DNA from: Rusavskia elegans
Taxonomy: Eukaryota; Ascomycota; Lecanoromycetes; Teloschistales; Teloschistaceae
Assembly (NCBI GenBank): GCA_011316305.1
Contig: SAUG01000068.1
Location: 186,001-250,000, forward strand
Reading direction: 5' to 3'
Length of the DNA: 64,000 nucleotides
The notes beneath the pieces are model-generated. The model saw only the letters and a program-made list of their open reading frames with translations, had not been told where the DNA came from and made no database searches. Below are positions 34,983 to 46,690 of this stretch, in pieces. Positions within the stretch are counted from its first letter, which is position 1. Every line of letters begins with the position of its first letter. The translations under genes were made by a program, and so were the position numbers.

Positions 34983-36069
34983 TTATGATGGGTATCCTCT
35001 GTCTGCTCTAAATTTCCTGAAGAAATCCGTAACCCCTGTAAACACTACAAGCAATATCCCACCACCAGGTCCCAGTCGGAGGACCTTTGGCAGGAACCCC
35101 TTATACAGTGCCGAAAATCCTTCTTCCTTCATGACGGTCCCTACTGCAGGCCAAGCCCAATTGTATTTTGGCACGCTCCCCGCGATCTTTGGTGAATTCT
35201 GTATCCTACTCTTCACAACATCCATGGGTGTGTTGAGCATTGTCCCAACCGTCCCGCCTATGGATCCAGCAATGAGGTCGTTGCGCATCTGCTGCCCCTT
35301 CCCAATCGCGGTTGGTAGTAAGGATTTGGCTTGGAATATGCAACCAAAATAGCCAGCGTTCCATAGGATGTGTCGCCAAAGTGTGCTTTCGAGTCCATTG
35401 TAGAGAGCTAATGGGCCTTCGTTCCTGACGGTTTTCGTTACACAGTCGATCAAACCTGTGTATTTGCCTGCTGAGGCGCGATCTTGCATTCGAATCTTGA
35501 CTAATTCGAATGGGACGACAACGAAAGCTTCTGTTGCGCCGGCTGATGCGCCAGTGAGGATCGAGAGCTTCTGATCCATTTTTGCGATTCCGAAAAGGTT
35601 GCGGTAGAATTTTCCCCATGATTCGTTGGCAGCGAATTTTGTTGCTCTATGTTATGGTGTCAGTGAAAGTGTGCGACACCTGGCAGAGGACTGCATTTAA
35701 CGTACCTTTTGGGGGCTTCCATTAAGATAGGTGCAGTGATACCACGGTACAACCTCGATGCCCCTTCGTTCTTGATGATTTTGCGGAAGCAGTCCATCAT
35801 GCCATTATAGCCTTCATCGCCGATGCCTTTCCCCTGCTGCAGCTGGACCCTTGTCTTAACAACATCCAGAGGGTACCTGAGCGCAAGGTCAGCGCTAGGT
35901 CGGGAAAGAGCTTCTGACTCGTGGCCGTTCACATCACCAAGATCTAGAAAGAAAATGGTCAGCACTGCATTGAACGACAGGCCTTGTCATTGACTCCTAC
36001 CTCTGACACACCAGCGATAGCTCCTGCCGCAAACTGATAAGCGAAAGGCAAAGGCTTGTCAGACGCCAT
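34983..36069 (-). CDS. Mitochondrial 2-oxodicarboxylate carrier (Odc type)
   Basis: Four exons on the minus strand: 36069-36001, 35943-35933, 35876-35706, 35646-34983, giving 304 aa. Exon 2 is an 11-nt micro-exon (ATCTTGGTGAT) that completes VSEILVMYPLDVVKTRVQLQ. Three mitochondrial-carrier repeats are visible, with the signatures YPLDVVKTR, VPFELVKIR and TPMDVVKSR and the matching GxxxxYNG / LYKGFLPK turns. The wording matches Odc1/Odc2, inner-membrane carriers that exchange 2-oxoadipate and 2-oxoglutarate and support lysine metabolism. The gene diverges from DNA2 with only 233 bp between start codons. Confidence 0.92.
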
Positions 36070-36302
36070 CTTGACTGTCACGATGTGGAATGAGCTCTGA
36101 AATGTTTGGACAGCGTCTGATGAAGAAAGGAGTGACTGAGGCTGCAGTCTCGAAAAGCAATATATCAGGGTCCTAACTATCAGGAAATCCCCGGAAATTC
36201 CCCGAACTACAAGTCACGTGCCGTCGCTGTCGCCCAACACGCGTCGCCTCGAACGCGTCGAGTAGTATCAACACACTTCTATTCCACTTATCTCATTGGC
36301 CG
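36070..36302. promoter_or_regulatory. Divergent carrier/DNA2 promoter with two MCB boxes
   Basis: A compact 233-bp promoter. ACGCGT occurs twice, at 36239-36244 and 36253-36258, 64 and 50 bases before the DNA2 start codon. ACGCGT is the MluI cell-cycle box bound by MBF, which drives G1/S genes including replication factors in yeasts. A CACGTG E-box lies at 36215-36220. Regulation of DNA2 rather than of the carrier is inferred from position and function. Confidence 0.7.
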
Positions 36303-39300
36303 ATGGCACATCGCCAGAGGTCCTTCTTTGATCGACCAACAAAGGTCAGTAGGACTCATTACCCCTCTTACACCGCTGACCTGACCCAGATTCGTTGTCC
36401 CCAGTGGCATGGAGGTAACAACTACTACAGCGCTGCTCGAACGGCACCACAGGAGCATAACCAGCCTCCTGTGACGATGCCGCCCATACCTGCATCCTCC
36501 GCATCGAGATCTAAACTCCAAGCCTTTCAATTTCACGGCTTGCCCGAAGACACCGAGTCGAAAGATTCTCGACACCCCAAGTCACAAATCGACCGTGAAA
36601 CCGAGAAAGAAAACCAGAGCCCATCAGAAGATCAGGTAGCCATGGCGTCCTCGCAATTGCTTCCACGCCCACCACCTATGTCGCAAAGCTCGCAGCATAA
36701 GGAGTGCCCGCAGACGCCCGTCGGTCGACTCCCACTTGCTGAGTTGATTGCAGGTGTAGATGACAATACAAATCAAAATCTGAACCTGACACCTATTGAG
36801 CGGGTGCTATGGCAGCACGTTCCTGGTAACACGCAATTCGTGAGTTCTCAAGAGGCGTCGGTTTCGCGGACTGGCAAGAAACGAGCGAGGAGCTCGTCAC
36901 CTACTTCATCTTCTCAGAACGAAACATCACATCACTTCCAGAACAACAAGCAGTCATTTGACTTGCAGACTTTGGAGAAGACCCTTAAGACGCCACAGGC
37001 AGATCCAGCGGCTGATCTATGGACAAGATACTCTCTCAAGATTGGCAATATTCGTAATGGGTCGCCTACACGGAACGCCACCGTGCTAGCAGATTTGTTG
37101 AAATCTTCGTCACCACAAACGCCTGGCAGTCATCTGAAACAGAAGGAATCAGGAGGATTGAGAAGGTCCATCAGCTGTGCCAACGAATGGCCTACCTCAG
37201 CGGCAAAACGGCGAAAGCTGAACCACACCAGCAGCCAAAACCAGACGCTGGATGATTGCCCAGCTGTCGAGCGGCGCGACAATGCAAGAATGTCGAGGGT
37301 CAATCTTCTGGTCGAGCAAATCCAAAATGGGCTCTTGAAAGGACGGGACCAAACTTCCAAGGCAAAGCCGTCGATCAACTCCTCCCAGTCTTCCGACAAG
37401 CATGCTTCTGATTGCTCTTCATCTCCATTACCAGTCCCAGACAATCATGATGACGACGGACAGGAGGATGCAGAAGAAGAATCGGACCCAACGTTTGTTG
37501 GCGGCGAACCAGCAATGTCAGAGCTGGACGAATCAGAAATGACGTTCATTGGTGCTGAGACAAGCCTTCTGGAAGACACTGAGAGGGTCTCTGACTTTGA
37601 AGACGACGACTTTGACGATGACCTTCTGGAGGCTGTTGAAGCGAGCATGCCACCCAGACAGAAACCCGAGGTATATATTGGCCGGACGACCCAGGCCTCC
37701 GTGACTGCTCAATCGATAGAGACGACGATGCAAAAAGCGATCGAGCCTACAACCAAATCAATGGTTGATGTGGGACAGGACCGGATAAAGAAGGAATTGG
37801 ATAACGCAGCTGCTTCCACTGATACCACTGACACATTCAACGCTCCTGTTGCACGTTCTACAGCCGTCCTGGAGGACTTTGATGAGGATGATAACGATAT
37901 GTCGGCAGCCGATGTCGAAGATTTACTGGCTGTGTTTGATAAGCAGTCACCCAATCGCCGAAAGCAAACCTACCAATCCCGGCCACAACAGATATCATCA
38001 AAGAAGGCTACGCAGGAGCTCAAGGCCTCTCCAGTAAAGACCACAAAATTTCAAACGCATACGAAACGAGGGGGAGCGGGTGTGATCGATGTGTCATCAG
38101 ATGAAGAATATGGAGAAGAGATTGACTTTGATGAAATTGGGGATGACTGCACGGAGCAAACCCAGATAGACTCGCAACTCATGTCGGTGCGTCCATGCTG
38201 GAACTCTCCTAGATATCTGGAGCCAAATTGCTGAGTATTGAAAGAGAAGACAGCGATACACAATCCAGCGCTACCGCATTATCCAAGTCGCGGAAGGTGA
38301 ATATACAACGGACAAAGGGAACACTCGCCAACAGAAGGTACTGCATATTAGCTGTAGGATACTATGGAACACTGCTAATTACCTTCAGGTACTGGTGGTT
38401 CAGCCAGAGAAGTCAAAATTGAACAAAGCTATTGTGTTACGTCAATCCTGGGTCCGAAGCCCATGCTCACCAGACTCATTCGTTCACCTGATTGGGCAAT
38501 TTGACCATCTAGGGCAATGTATCGTCGATGACCACCAAAACATGCTGATCCTCCACCCTGACCACCTTGTATCTGCAACTGTCGTGGGTGATTCATTCTC
38601 GTGCACTCGTCGAGCAGTCTTACAAGACCGTGTCAAAGCAACCAACGATGCAAGCGAAGCCCAAGTTTACGGCCATATCCTGCATGAGATCTTCCAAGAA
38701 GCATTGATAGCGAACAGGTGGGACGATGAATGGCTTCACAACCGCATTGAAACTATCGCTTCTCGCTATCTCGAGTCCTTCTTCGAAATCAATCTAGATC
38801 CAATCATGGCCGTGGATCAGCTCAAAAGCAAGTCCATGGCGCTGCAGTCATGGGCGGACATTTTTGTTTCTGCGAAGCCCAAGGCTGAAGCGACGATCAA
38901 AGATAGGAATGGGGCTTCCTCAACTATCAGCGTCAATAAGCTGCTGGAAGTTGAAGAGAAAGTTTGGTCGCCTATGTATGGACTCAAAGGCAACGTTGAT
39001 GCAAGTGTTCAAATCACAATGAGCGACGAGTCTGGGGATAGAACCCTCACGGTCCCCTTCGAACTCAAGACAGGAAAGCATTCGAACGCAGCTCACAAGG
39101 CACAAACAGCGCTGTACACGTTACTTCTGTCCGATCGCTATGGTGCGTGTCTTGATCATGCGGTTTTCCTGGTTCGTTTTACTGATCCTACACATGACAG
39201 ACATTGATGTCGCTTGCGGTATCCTTTACTACATGGACTCTGCTGAGATGTCACGCGTACCTGCTATTCGACATGAATTGATGCATATGGTCATGCAGCG

Positions 39301-41719
39301 GAATGAGTTGGCCTCCTACATTCGACAGCGCATCGAACTCCCACCGATGCTCAAGAGCCCACATCTGTGCGGACGCTGCTACGCTAAAACTCCGTGTTTT
39401 ATCTACCACAAGCTGACGGAAGGTGGCGATGGCGAGACAAGTGGAATGAAAGACAATTTTGACGAAGTAGTCCGACACCTCAACCCGGGGCACGCAGCCT
39501 TCTTCAAGAGATGGGATGATCTTTTAAGTAAAGAAGAGAAAGATGTCGTGAAGATCCGCCGAGAACTGTGGACAATGCACAGTATGGAGCGAGAAAAGCT
39601 CGGTCGGTGTTTCAGCAGTGTCATCATCGAGCCCGGATCAGCTAGTGAGAATGATGATGCTCAGAAGATCAATCGCTACCACTACGCCTTTGTCAAACGC
39701 AAGAGTGTGCCCGGCTTCTCGTTCCTGGAGTCTCAGATTACCACTGGGGAACCTATCGTGATATCTGACGAAAGGGGCCACTTCGCTCTAGCCAACGGAT
39801 ATGTTACCGCTATCCGAAAACGTAGGATTGAGGTCGCTGTCGACCGTCAATTGAACAATGCTCGAACAAGGAGAACAAACTTTAATTCACAGAACCATCA
39901 GAGTTTCATTGGCGTCATGGAGGTCGTCGAACAGGGATCGACGCTGCGGACGCTGACACCGGAGCAGCCACAAGAACCAACATCATATCGGATTGATAAG
40001 GACGAGTTTAGCAATGGCATGGCTACTGTACGCAACAATCTGATTAGTCTGATGGCAAAGGATGTCTTCGGGTCCCAGTCTCTGCGACGGCTTATCATCG
40101 AGAACGCAGCACCAACATTTAGATGTCGTCCAAGCAGCTACAATGCTGGGGACTCTGTGAGTCAAGGCAGCCTTAACGTTGACCAACGCGACGCGATTGA
40201 GAAAGTCATGAGCGCCAAAGACTACGCTCTTGTCCTGGGAATGCCTGGGACTGGCAAGACAACAACCATTGCCCATATCATTCGTGCGTTGACCGCGCAA
40301 GGGAAAAGTGTCCTCTTGACTTCCTATACTCACACCGCCGTCGATAATATCCTGCTCAAAATTCGACACGACAACATCGGCGTCTTTCGTCTAGGTGCAA
40401 CCGCAAAAGTCCATCCTGACGTTCAAGAGTTTGCCGACCTTGCGGGTTCCCCAATGAAAAGCATTGAAGAAATCAAGAAAGCTTACAGCAGACCTGTCGT
40501 AGCAACCACGTGCCTGGGGATCAATCATTCGATATTCAATCAAAAGCTCTTCGACGTTTGCATTGTGGACGAGGCTTCCCAAATCACCCTGCCTGTCTGT
40601 TTGGGTCCGATCCGAATGGCGAGGTCCTTCATCTTGGTAGGAGACCATAATCAGCTGCCTCCATTGGTACAAAATAGCGAGGCACGAGAGGGAGGCCTTG
40701 ATGTCAGTCTCTTCAAGATGCTCTCGGACAATCAGCCTTCCTCAGTAGTGAACCTCGAGCATCAATACCGTATGTGTGAGGACATCATGCTTTTGAGTAA
40801 CACCCTTATCTACAACGGCCGACTCAAGTGTGGTAATAACGCCGTCGCTCAACGCTCGGTCCGGATACCTCGCATGGAAGCCCTTAAACAGCACCACCAC
40901 ACACCTTCGAGCCTGATGTCTGCAAATCTCAATCCAAGGACGGTCTGCCTGAACCCCACACGCGCCCTCTGCTGGATCCGCGACCTGCTGGACCCAAGTA
41001 CAAAAGCGTGCTTCGTTAATACTGATACCTTACTGCCGCTGTCACGAGAGTCGGAAACAGGGTCTCGAATAGTAAATACATGCGAAGCTACCCTTTGCAC
41101 TCAGCTAGTCCAGTCCCTGCTCACTACCGGCGTGCCAGCTACAGACATTGGCGTCATCACACTGTACCGCAGTCAGCTCGCCCTCATCAAGCAGAACCTC
41201 CGCCAATATTACCCAGCTCTCGAAATGCACACGGCAGATAAGTTTCAAGGTCGTGACAAGGAAGTGATAATTCTAAGTCTTGTGCGAAGCAACGAGTCAC
41301 GAAACGTGGGCGACTTGCTTAAGGATTGGAGGAGGGTCAATGTAGCCTTCACACGTGCAAGGACGAAATTGCTGATCTTGGGCAGCAAGAGCACATTGAT
41401 CGGGAATGACTTACTCGAGCAATTTGTCAAGCTCATGGATTCTAAGGGATGGATCTACGATCTGCCGAAGGGCGCAATGGAGGGACACGTCTTCGATGAT
41501 GGGGCGACCCCGTTCACGGCACGAAGTGGTGGTCATGAGATGACGAAACCGATTAAGGTGGAGGAGAAGAAGTCACCAGCGAAAAGAAAGCGCACCGACT
41601 CCTTACACCTGGGAAAGCAGGATGAGAACAGGAGGCCGGTAAGGGTAGGGAAGATGACAGAAAGGGCTCTGCTGGGTTCGAGGCCTGTACTGCGTGACAT
41701 CGTCAACGATGCGTTTTGA
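36303..41719 (+). CDS. dna2: DNA replication helicase/nuclease Dna2
   Basis: Four exons: 36303-38186, 38254-38337, 38389-39142, 39201-41719, about 1,746 aa. A long disordered amino terminus is followed by the RecB-like nuclease with FELKTGKHSNAAHKAQTALY, and the iron-sulfur cluster cysteines: one in SFSCTRRA and three in LCGRCYAKTPC. The superfamily-1 helicase shows Walker A GMPGTGKTTT, Walker B CIVDEASQ, GDHNQLPPLV, LEHQYRM, DKFQGRDKEVIILS and RVNVAFTRARTKL. Dna2 cuts long flaps in Okazaki-fragment processing and resects double-strand breaks. The first junction is the least certain: the acceptor at 38253 was preferred over one ten bases upstream; both are in phase. A 45-nt in-frame piece (36345-36389) could also be an intron. 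Confidence 0.94.
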
Positions 41720-42134
41720 CTTTGGGATATCGTCACAGGATATTGTCATGGACGGGATGGGGGACATTGGGATAGGATACATTAGCATTCAGGATACAAA
41801 CAAGCCAGTATAAGCCAGATGTGAAAAGAAAAATGTTGCATTTCGTGCAAATTTATCTACTCATCCACCGTAGAGACCTCCCGGCCGGCTGCCATCAACA
41901 TCCACTTGTGGATAGAAAAGCTCAGAAACTCCCAAACAAGGGTATCATCATCGCTCGCTGACTTCGACACCCAACGCCGCTAACCCAAACAGGAAATACA
42001 TATCTCAGGCACGCCGGCCACACAAACAACAAGAAAAAAAAGACCTCCCAACCAAGACCATCCTTGCGTCGACGAGGCGCAAAATCCCAAGTAGACAAAC
42101 ACGAGCATCTACTTTTCCAAGAAACACTTTTCCA
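41720..42134. other. Intergenic region after DNA2
   Basis: Tail-to-tail interval between DNA2 and the minus-strand unknown gene. Nothing is recognised before the tandem repeat that begins near 42,135. Confidence 0.5.
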
Positions 42135-42311
42135 TCGAAGCCGGGGTATCGAACCCCAAGCCTCTTCTCATCCATCCCGTCCCTCAAAGCCGGGGTCTCG
42201 AACCCCAAACTCCATCCTCATCCATCCTCAAAGCCAGGGTCTCGAACCCCAAGCCTCTTCTCGTCCCATCCCTCGAAGCCAGGGTCTCGAACCCCAAACT
42301 TCTTCCGTCTC
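42135..42311. repeat. Four tandem units with a tRNA T-arm-like hairpin
   Basis: Four units of about 40-49 bp each contain AAGCC(G/A)GGGT(A/C)TCGAACCCCAA. GGGG and CCCC flank a 7-nt loop; on the minus strand this reads GGGGTTCGAGACCCC, close to a tRNA T-arm and to the RNA polymerase III B-box (GGTTCGANNCC). Units 1 and 3 share the spacer AAGCCTCTTCTC. There is no matching A-box or full cloverleaf. The array lies in the 3' flank of the minus-strand gene ending at 42383. Confidence 0.8.
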
Positions 42312-42382
42312 TCCTATAGATGACAATCAGCAAACTCATTGTGCACGCCCATAGACATCAAAGGAACAGAATGAGACTCACT

Positions 42383-43003
42383 TCAATCCAGGAGCTTAGC
42401 CTCCCGTCCTCTAAACCCCTTGCGCCCGCCCGTTTCGAGCGCCCGGTACTTTTCCGTCTTCAGCCCGCGGGCTGCGAGGGGTGCCTGCATGTTGGAGGGG
42501 GTGGAGGGCTCGGCGAAAGTGAAGCCCGAGGACGAGCTATTGGTCGGGGTTGCCTCCTGGGTGCGGCGCTTTCGGGCGCGCTTGGGAGGGGTATTGTCGC
42601 TGGTGGTGGTGGTGGTGTTGCTGGTGCTGGGACGGGCGGCAGCGGAGGGGACGGCGGAGGTAGTGGCTGCCGTATCCGGGGCAGGTGCAGGGGCCGGGCC
42701 GGAGCGAACGGGTCGATGTGGCAAGGTGAAGGTCCATGGTGCTGCGTCGCCGCGATACTCATTGGCCACTTGCATCGCTACTTCATAAGTGGCGTCGGGA
42801 ACGTCAAGCCAGGGCTCATCGACTGTATCCGGAAACGAGGTATCGTTGGCCGCAATCGAGGTATTGGTTGCTGGAACGATGGGAGCTGCTGGCCATGATG
42901 GCAATCCGCTATTGGTGAATTCTGCAAATTCATCCGTCTCCCAGGTCGAGGTGGTTAGTACGAGGTCTCTTGGGTCAATGTAGGTGTTGTGGGAGAAGGC
43001 CAT
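42383..43003 (-). CDS. Unknown nuclear-looking low-complexity protein
   Basis: Single open frame, 206 aa. The amino-terminal half is acidic and aromatic (MAFSHNTYIDPRDLVLTTST, then DEPWLDVPDATYEVAMQVA), the middle is Ala/Pro/Thr-rich, and a strong basic motif PPKRARKRR suggests nuclear import. The tail is basic (GLKTEKYRALETGGRKGFRG). No domain is recognised. A long GC-rich open frame alone can arise by chance, but the ordered amino terminus and basic motif favour a real gene. Upstream at about -160 and -195 lie a TATATATA string and one ACGCGT (43197-43202). Confidence 0.6.
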   Translation of the reverse strand: MAFSHNTYIDPRDLVLTTSTWETDEFAEFTNSGLPSWPAAPIVPATNTSIAANDTSFPDTVDEPWLDVPDATYEVAMQVANEYRGDAAPWTFTLPHRPVRSGPAPAPAPDTAATTSAVPSAAARPSTSNTTTTTSDNTPPKRARKRRTQEATPTNSSSSGFTFAEPSTPSNMQAPLAARGLKTEKYRALETGGRKGFRGREAKLLD

Positions 43004-43462
43004 TTTTGCTGGATTTGCTGCTGGTCAGGTCAAGGGGGTAAAAGAAATGGGTATCTGGTATCTGTATACGTATGAATTTGATGGAGAATGCAGATGTTGG
43101 TATGTGGGTTGAGACAGAAGCAATAAGACAAGGACGATACTCCAGGAGGGAAATGGGAATTGTATATATACTCTCGTAGGAAAAAGACTGTACTCGACGC
43201 GTGAGAAGGTTTCTTCGAGTCATCCATCATAATGAGAGGTTTGGGGCTGTGAGGGAGGTGCTCAGAGAGCGGTTGAGACTGCGAAGTCTGGTACAAAGTG
43301 TACATAGAGAGGGTTTCGAAGACACGAGAAGTGGTCTTGCGCCTCCGTTCAGCGGTAACCACACAAATGGTCGTACGCAGAAGTGAGCACAAGTCGGAAC
43401 CCTAGCTATGACCCTCTACTATGCTCGCCGGCGAACCCACTCTTGCCATTGCCTTGCCAAGC
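43004..43462. other. Intergenic promoter region
   Basis: The near part should be the promoter of the minus-strand unknown gene, with TATATATA around 43,163 and ACGCGT at 43197-43202. The far part is the 3' flank of Rpp40. No gene is seen. Confidence 0.5.
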
Positions 43463-45212
43463 TCACACGTGTGAGTGTTCCCAGAGGACATAGCAGCGTG
43501 GCGACCGACTGCACGACTTCATGAGACTCTCCTGACTTCCAGTCTTCTTCTCTCGCTCGGCATCGTCTTGTCCTGACATTGCAAGGATCGTGTAGCCATC
43601 TCTGCAGTCGACGACCCCTGTCGGAAAGGCCTGGCAGCTCAGGGAGAACCATTGTGGCGACGCCGGAGCGTGGTCTAAACACTGCTCGCTTTAGAGACCA
43701 TTAGTGGATGATCCCCGGTTTGAGGGAGTTATCCTCTTATTTGATAAATACGAACAGAAAAAGAATATTCCACATCAGGCTAGGGGCAAAACGAACCTAA
43801 GAACGAGGAACACGTGCCTTAGCCAAGTCGAAGGAATGAACCCAGGCCACCGCAGGCATATGAGGCTTCCGACCTCCGAAGAATCTTCGGATGGCTTAGC
43901 GTAGCGACATAGATAGGGATCGATGTGGTCGTTTTGTCGGATCCGTGGGCTTTGCAGCATCACAAGGTTTAGCCACTCGTCCATCTCAACAGCGCGATCT
44001 TCTAACTCGGTCGGGGGCCAGGGAGCGGAACGGCCGTTAATTGACTCAGGGATATTGACGGAGGCGGTGAGGGTAGGAATTGGTTCACATTTCTTGGCGA
44101 CAGGGTGGTGCTTGGCAAGGGGTGCCGTCTCTGTGCCGATGACTGGTAAGCCCACGTGATCGGTAGTTCCTTCCAAGGTAGTATCATGAACGCAGCGGAG
44201 CCTTACGAGTAGTTGTAGTAGAACCATCCGGCTTGACTTCGAAATCATAGAACAGCCATGTGACAGCGCTATCAAGGACGTTCTTGAAAGCCCATACGAT
44301 TCTTTCGAAACCCTTCTTCCCATGCAACATCGAGGGCAACCGGAGGTTCAACTCGATGGCTGATGTAATGAGTGACCGGATAACATCGTAGCCTCCAGGT
44401 GCACCTACCGTATCTTGTCTTCATGTGTTTCCGGCCAACATCACGGATCGCCTCTCCTACCAGTCCGGCTCTTTCGTATAGATCTTTCGGAAGTTCGAGC
44501 CGTAGCTGGCCTTTATTCAGTTGAAATGATTCAGTCACGGCAGCGGTAGGTGCATTTGTTTTAGTCGAGAGATCTTTTGGGTCGCGTACCATCCTTAAGA
44601 CTGTAGAGCCTATCTATGCCCGGTCGGCCCTCTGACAGCATCATGATATTACCTGCCACCTCATTAGAACTTTATATTGGTATGTGATCATCTAGCAGCA
44701 ATAGTTCTTTTTTCTGCACAGCAATGAACTGCACATGACACGCATGTATTGCGAATTATGACAGAAGGTAACAGATAAGCGGCGGATGATTGAAGATAAA
44801 GCAATTCATGATTCGCAATCAATGTCAAACAGATGGCAACAGCGTTTGCGCAGTGACTTGGGGTATGGTTACCAGATTTGATGTATGTGTTAAAGAAGTC
44901 CCCTTCTAGCAAGGCCGACAGCGGCATGGTGACTCTGAAATACTCCAGAGACTGGAGTTTATTTGAGACATCGTTCCACACAGACTCGTACAACTCTTTT
45001 GGAAGTACAATTTGAGCCTAAGAGACGGAGATAAGGACGGTGTTCATGGTCAAAAGCGGGCAGACTACCGAGTGTGTGAAGGGCTGGTTCAGGATCGTCG
45101 AGAACGGCTTCTTTTTGCTTGGAGGTTGATCGAAATCGAATTTGTGTGAAAGTCGACCTTGTGAGACGTAGAGCTTCGAAGTTGGGGGTTCCTTTCGCAA
45201 CACATTGAACAT
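43463..45212 (-). CDS. rpp40: RNase P/MRP protein subunit Rpp40
   Basis: Seven exons on the minus strand: 45212-45069, 45017-44873, 44652-44590, 44510-44409, 44359-44207, 44142-43797, 43688-43463, giving 392 aa. No single frame shows the gene; it was assembled by phase. Landmarks in order: SKLYVSQGRLSHK, LEGDFFNTYIKSGNIMMLSE, SLKDGQLRLELPKDLYERAG, RYAIELNLRLPSMLHGKKGF, ERIVWAFKNVLDSAVTWLFY, TAPLAKHHPV, EWLNLVMLQSPRI and WFSLSCQAFP with DGYTIL. These fit the Rpp40 family (Ribonuc_P_40). Rpp40 is a protein of nuclear RNase P and RNase MRP, which trim tRNA 5' ends and pre-rRNA. Intron 2 is long for this window (220 nt). The last intron and stop are the least certain. Confidence 0.88.
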
Positions 45213-45401
45213 TGTGAATCATAATGCACGACCTAAGCTATCGAGAGAGACAGATATGAGATATGAAGTGGAAAATTACCACAATGAGATTAGTATCAAA
45301 TGTATGTGACGTTTCCTATTTGGGACATCACAGGGCTACATACCCTAAAGTCTTAGTACACGATCAGGCGCCGCCTATTCCTCTCATGCTATTCAATCTC
45401 G

Positions 45402-46690
45402 ATGGCACCTACGACTCCCCGCAAATCTGTGCCAAAGGATCGATTTCCATCGCTGTTTACTACCTTGAGAACTCAGACTTATTACGACCCTTCTTCCACT
45501 CGTGGCCCGGGGTCTCATACGTGCGTTACACTACTGTGTGCGAACGTTCATGGCTCTTAACCGGCTCATCGACGATCTAGTATACGCACAATCGCATGGA
45601 ATCCCACTGGTCACTTGATCGCGACTGGATCTGCCGATCGTACTCTCCGGATATGGAATCCTGAAAAGCCGCAGGTGAAGAACAGCACGGAGCTTCGCGG
45701 CCACACTGGGGCCATAGAGAGGGTTGCCTGGAATCCCATCAAAGAAGCTGAATTGGCGTCCGTGTCTAGTGATGGTACTTGTCGCTTCTGGGACGTCCGG
45801 AGCAAGACTTGCATTGCCAGCATACCTCTAGGAGGAGAAGGGTTGACTATCGGGTGGGCGAGTGATGGTAGTCTGGCTTTGGTCGGGAGAAAGGTACTTC
45901 GGCCAACCTTTACCGCTAAAGCGAGATGGTCTACCAACGCAACCGTGTGCTGATTGTTTGCCAGGATGATATCCTGATCCCAATCTACTTGGGCCCTGAC
46001 TCTTTACCTACTGCTGGATTAACACTCCCGCAACCGCTCCAGGTACGTCTCACGAAGGCTTTCGGGACCCATTGGACCTTATCTCACGATCCGCAGACAA
46101 ATCAAACCCTCTTCAACCCTGTCGGTCCACCCACCACCCTGCTACTGACTACAGGCGATGGATGTGTCAAGATATGCTCATGGCCCCCTCCTTCGCCCAC
46201 ACAGGCCACGTTGAACGGCGCTGCACCCAACCAGAACAATCGCGCGGTATCTCATTCACGCTCGTCGACACCGGCACCTCAGAGCTCCTCCAGCTCTCTT
46301 CAATCGCTTCACACTCTCCACGCTCACACCTCAGCCTGTATCTCCCTTGCGCTTTCACCAACTTCTCGCTATCTAGCTATCGGTGGATCTGACGCTCTAA
46401 TCTCTCTATACGACACCCATGACTGGATCTGCCGCCGCACTCTAAGCTCACTGTCTGGCTCGGTTAAATCTGTTTCCTTTAGCTGGGATGGAAGTTACGT
46501 GATCGGAGGTTCAGATGAAGGGACTGGCTTCGACATAGCGCACGTTGAGACTGGAGAGACGGTAGCGAGGGTCGAGACCACTGCGCCAGCTCCATGCCTC
46601 AGCTGGCATCCGAATGGCAAGTACTGGATTGCTTACAGCGGTGATTCTGGAGGCTTAAAGATCGTCGGTGCGGCAGGCGGAGGCATGTAG
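45402..46690 (+). CDS. THO complex subunit 3 / Tex1, WD40 protein
   Basis: Three exons: 45402-45520, 45581-45893, 45965-46690, giving 385 aa. The start MAPTTPRKSVPKDRFPSLFT leads to GSHTIRTIAWNPTGHLIATG across intron 1. WD40 repeats follow: SADRTLRIWNPE, RGHTGAIERVAWNP, SVSSDGTCRFWDVRSKT, then GGSDALISLYDTHDW and SVSFSWDGSYVIGGSDEG. This is the pattern of THOC3/Tex1, which links transcription elongation to mRNA export in the THO/TREX complex. Residues about 225-260 form a Ser-rich insert between blades. The gene diverges from Rpp40 with 189 bp between start codons. Confidence 0.88.

Noticed and set aside
42064..42354. Plus-strand frame repeating SRGIEPQASS-like units
   Set aside because: It is the translation of the tandem hairpin repeat, not a protein gene.
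42420..42898. Gly/Val-rich frames on the plus strand
   Set aside because: Antisense to the minus-strand unknown gene; low complexity only.
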